Assembly (NCBI GenBank): GCA_016296985.1
Contig: JAEDHM010000058.1
Span: 1 to 8,668 of the forward strand
Reading direction: 5' to 3'
DNA length: 8,668 nucleotides
From: Clostridia bacterium
GTDB lineage: Bacteria; Bacillota; Clostridia; Christensenellales; CAG-1252
Numbering within the stretch: position 1 is the stretch's first letter; the number at the start of each line of letters is the position of its first letter. Below are positions 6,398-8,668 of the stretch, one piece after another. The notes beneath the pieces were generated by a model. That model saw only the letters and a list, made by a program, of their open reading frames with translations, made no database searches and was not told the origin of the DNA. The translations under genes and the position numbers were made by a program.

Positions 6398-7417
6398 ATG
6401 AAACCAAACGTTGGAATAGTTGGAGTTGGAACTTATCTTCCCAAAAAGATTATGACTGCAAAAGAAATTTCCGATGCTACAAAAGGCGTATGGAGTGAAG
6501 ACGCAGTCATCAACAAACTTGGAATCGTACAAAAGTACGTTCCCACAAACGAAGCTTGCGATGGCACCCAAGAAATGGGCGCTCTCGCAGCCTTAAAGTG
6601 TCTTGAAAACACAGGCTTTGACCCCTTGGATATCGACGTAATTCTTTGTATCACCGAAGAATGGAAAGAATATCCTCTCACAACCTCTGCTTGCTACGTT
6701 CAAGACAGAATCGGCGCTAAAAACGCTTGGGGTATTGACGTTCAAAACCGTTGCTGTACCGCCGTTTCCGCAATGAAGATTGCAAAAGATATGCTCATTG
6801 CCGACGACGAAATTCAAACCGTTTTGGTTTGCGGTGGCTATCGTAACTGCGATATGATCGACTATACCGACAGTGGCGTATCCTTTATGTTTAACCTTGG
6901 CGCAGGCGGTGGCGCAATTCTTCTCAAGAAGAATTACGGCAAAAACCTCCTTCTTGGCACTCACATTATGACCGACGGAAGCGTCGTTCACACTTGCGGT
7001 GGCAAAGTTGGCGGTATCATAAACCCCGTAACCGCTGAAAACGTAAAGGAAATGAATATGCTTCGTCTTATGGATTCCCCCAAAATGAAGGGACTCCTCA
7101 ACACAGTATCTATGCCTAATTGGTATCACTGTATTGACGAAGCTTTAAGAAAGAGTGGCAAAACCAGAGAAGACATCGATTACCTTGATATTCTCCACAT
7201 CAAACGCTCTGGACACAAAGGCATGCTCAACGACCTTGGATTGAGAGAAGACCAAACCATCTATCTCGAAAACTACGGTCATATCGGACAAATCGACCAA
7301 ATCCTTTCACTCGAACTTGCTCTTAAGGAAGGCAAAGTGAAGGAAGGAAGCACAGTGTGTATGATCGCCGCAGGTATCGGCTACACTTGGGCTGCAAATA
7401 TTATTCAATGGGGTTAA
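6398..7417 (+). CDS. Ketosynthase III-fold (FabH-like) acyl-CoA condensing enzyme with an altered active site
   Basis: A 339-residue protein with the two-lobed thiolase fold of the KAS III group. It opens with VGIVGVGTYLPKK. The nucleophile region is DVQNRCCTAV, where Cys119 aligns with the FabH catalytic Cys and Cys120 follows it. LHIKRSGHKGM places His267 at the FabH His position, and the end is GIGYTWAANII. The third FabH catalytic residue, Asn of GNTSA, is replaced: the segment is YGHIGQIDQ, putting His295 there. The usual FGDGAGA loop is FNLGAGGGA. It should form or break a carbon-carbon bond between acyl thioesters, or transfer an acyl group. The true substrates are unknown, and it is unlikely to be the housekeeping FabH. 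AAGGAG at 6386-6391 overlaps the reductase stop and the gap is 10 nt, so it belongs to the operon. Alternatives include an HMG-CoA synthase-like or OleA/PqsD-like reaction. Confidence 0.8.
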   Translation: MKPNVGIVGVGTYLPKKIMTAKEISDATKGVWSEDAVINKLGIVQKYVPTNEACDGTQEMGALAALKCLENTGFDPLDIDVILCITEEWKEYPLTTSACYVQDRIGAKNAWGIDVQNRCCTAVSAMKIAKDMLIADDEIQTVLVCGGYRNCDMIDYTDSGVSFMFNLGAGGGAILLKKNYGKNLLLGTHIMTDGSVVHTCGGKVGGIINPVTAENVKEMNMLRLMDSPKMKGLLNTVSMPNWYHCIDEALRKSGKTREDIDYLDILHIKRSGHKGMLNDLGLREDQTIYLENYGHIGQIDQILSLELALKEGKVKEGSTVCMIAAGIGYTWAANIIQWG

Positions 7418-7424
7418 TTAATTT

Positions 7425-8336
7425 ATGGCATTTTTTTTCAACACAATAATGGGATCTTTGGTCCCTATGTGCGTGACCGCAATGGTGACACTTGCCATAA
7501 CCTTGATTTTTAGGACGTCATTCACCACAAACTTTGCACAAGGTGTTATTTCTGCGTTTGGTGCATACGTTGCTTCCTCAGTGGTTATGAAGGCAGGATT
7601 GCCAATATATGCGGCAATTCCTATTGCTATGGTTGTGGCAATGGCATTGGCTTCATTCATTGACGTGGGAATTTTCCGTCGTGGCAGATACGTCAATGCA
7701 GTTGGCAAACAAATCATCACAATGGGACTCATTTCTGTTTTGGCTGGTGCCATGCCTTTGATATTCGGAATTCAACAATTTACAATTGATCCTTTTGTCA
7801 TGGGCAACTTGACAGCAGATGTTGGCGATGCAATCCCTGTCACAGTCACAATAAACTCACTTATTTGTACGGCAATAACAGTTGTTTTAGTGGTTGTTAT
7901 TTTCGTGTTGCTTCGTTTCAGCAAGTGGGGTTTGTCAGTTCGCGCAACCGCTTCAAATGAATACGTTGCTGGCATGATGGGCATCAACACCCACGTTGTC
8001 ACAGCAGTTTCTTGGGGCATTGCTGGCGCACTTGGTGCACTGGCCGCAGTTATGAATGCAACATTGGGCAGAGCAGTGTCGGCATATTTTATGACAGACT
8101 TTCAAGTGACAGCATTCCTTGCAGGCATCCTCGGTGGTTTTTCAACCTTCCATGGTCCTGTCATTTGCGCACTTTTGATTCCTTTCGTCAACAATATCAT
8201 CATTTATTTGTTCAACGTGACTGGACATAGTGACCTTACGGGCTGGTCAATGGTTGTCGTATATGCAATTGCACTTGTGATAATCTTCTTCAAGCCCCAA
8301 GGTATTTTCGGCAAAAAGATTGCAAAGAAGGTGTAG
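7425..8336 (+). CDS. livH: Branched-chain amino acid-type ABC transporter permease LivH
   Basis: A 303-residue, strongly hydrophobic protein with the LivH layout. NFAQG (36-40, the family's NFAHG motif) is followed by AFGAYVAS. The cytoplasmic coupling region RATASNEYVAGMMGIN (about 173-188) should contact the ATPase subunit. Several membrane helices run through the C-terminal half, and the end is FFKPQGIFGKK. With LivM it forms the membrane channel; ATPases LivG/LivF and a binding protein LivK would complete it. The family carries leucine, isoleucine and valine, and in other members amides, urea or organic acids. It starts 7 nt after the ketosynthase stop, but the Shine-Dalgarno is poor: only GGGG at 7410-7413, 11 nt before the ATG. 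Valine codons are 17 GTT, 12 GTG, 9 GTC and 1 GTA, against 23 GTT, 14 GTA and no GTG or GTC in etfA, so its origin may differ from the upstream genes. Confidence 0.9.
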   Translation: MAFFFNTIMGSLVPMCVTAMVTLAITLIFRTSFTTNFAQGVISAFGAYVASSVVMKAGLPIYAAIPIAMVVAMALASFIDVGIFRRGRYVNAVGKQIITMGLISVLAGAMPLIFGIQQFTIDPFVMGNLTADVGDAIPVTVTINSLICTAITVVLVVVIFVLLRFSKWGLSVRATASNEYVAGMMGINTHVVTAVSWGIAGALGALAAVMNATLGRAVSAYFMTDFQVTAFLAGILGGFSTFHGPVICALLIPFVNNIIIYLFNVTGHSDLTGWSMVVVYAIALVIIFFKPQGIFGKKIAKKV

Positions 8337-8337
8337 T

Positions 8338-8668
8338 ATGAATAAATTCTTGTCAAACAAATATGCCTTTTTAGGGCAATCTGTCATCAAAAGAAAAATA
8401 AGCGCTGGCGACATTGGACACACGTTGCTTAAACCCCAAGTGCAATTCATTATATTTGGTGTTTTGATGTGCGTTGTTGGATATCTAAGCACCGAACTTA
8501 GAATTTTGCCATATTCATGGCAATCTGCGCTTGCAACAACTTTCGCATTTTCAATTGCAGCAGTGGGCTTTTGTTTGCTGATGGGCTATTCAGGTCTGGC
8601 ATCACTGGCAACCGGTGGCTTTATTGGCATCGGCACATATTCTGTCCACTTTGTTATGGCGGAAAGCG
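8338..8668 (+). CDS. livM: Branched-chain amino acid-type ABC transporter permease LivM (3' truncated)
   Basis: An open frame starts with the ATG at 8338, 1 nt after the livH stop, and runs past the window edge (110 complete codons). The ribosome binding site AGAAGG (8326-8331) lies inside the end of livH, so the two are translationally coupled. About 33 hydrophilic residues come first, then a membrane helix (QFIIFGVLMCVVGYLSTELR), a second one, and the LivM hallmark MGYSGLASLATGGFIGIGTY near residues 82-101, which corresponds to the G-x-SLG-x-x-x-F-x-GIGAY motif. LivM is the second permease half. It shares livH's codon habits: no GTA among its eight valine codons. The ATPase genes livG and livF would be expected next, outside the window. 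No LivK-type binding protein gene lies before livH. Confidence 0.85.
   Translation, partial: MNKFLSNKYAFLGQSVIKRKISAGDIGHTLLKPQVQFIIFGVLMCVVGYLSTELRILPYSWQSALATTFAFSIAAVGFCLLMGYSGLASLATGGFIGIGTYSVHFVMAES

Noticed and set aside
5821..7129. Long antisense open frames opposite the reductase (5821-6354) and the ketosynthase (6593-7129)
   Set aside because: Same cause: they are shadows of biased sense codon use, without start signals or family motifs.
1..8668. CRISPR arrays, insertion sequences, tRNA or rRNA genes
   Set aside because: No regularly spaced repeats, transposase motifs or terminal inverted repeats, and no recognisable structural RNA sequence was seen on either strand.

Overview
The window looks like chromosomal DNA of a low-to-moderate GC Bacillota, probably an anaerobic Clostridia-type bacterium. 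Grounds: purine-rich AGGAGG-type ribosome binding sites before nearly every gene, the standard genetic code, a BspA-type leucine-rich-repeat protein end, and a butyryl-CoA dehydrogenase closely resembling clostridial Bcd followed by etfB-etfA. Genus and species cannot be read from the sequence.

Layout. Positions 1-177 are the 3' end of a BspA-like leucine-rich-repeat protein. A strong hairpin at 191-225, with A- and T-tracts on its two sides, can terminate it and the convergent TetR/AcrR-family regulator gene (261-863, minus strand). A 215-bp divergent control region (864-1078) holds a good promoter for the regulator, a probable extended -10 promoter for the right-hand operon, and two perfect palindromes that are candidate operators. 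From 1079 to the right edge every gene is on the plus strand with gaps of 1 to 23 nt and no internal terminator, so it reads as one long operon: MaoC-type (R)-enoyl-CoA hydratase, butyryl-CoA dehydrogenase, EtfB, EtfA, acetyl-CoA acetyltransferase (thiolase), FabG/PhaB-type short-chain reductase, an unusual ketosynthase III-fold enzyme, then LivH and the start of LivM, two permease subunits of a branched-chain-amino-acid-type ABC transporter. LivM runs off the window.

How the genes fit. Thiolase joins two acetyl-CoA to acetoacetyl-CoA. The short-chain reductase is expected to make (R)-3-hydroxybutyryl-CoA, the MaoC hydratase to convert it to crotonyl-CoA, and Bcd with EtfAB to reduce that to butyryl-CoA. 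The same steps could run in reverse as beta-oxidation of a short acyl-CoA. In the classical clostridial crt-bcd-etfB-etfA-hbd(-thl) arrangement, hydration and 3-hydroxyacyl oxidoreduction are (S)-specific. Here both enzymes appear replaced by (R)-specific families, with the hydratase in crt's usual place. This coherent stereochemical switch, plus a ketosynthase with an altered active site and a transporter with sharply different codon usage, is the most interesting content. No CoA ligase, CoA-transferase, phosphotransbutyrylase or kinase is visible in the window, so the end product and the physiological direction stay open.
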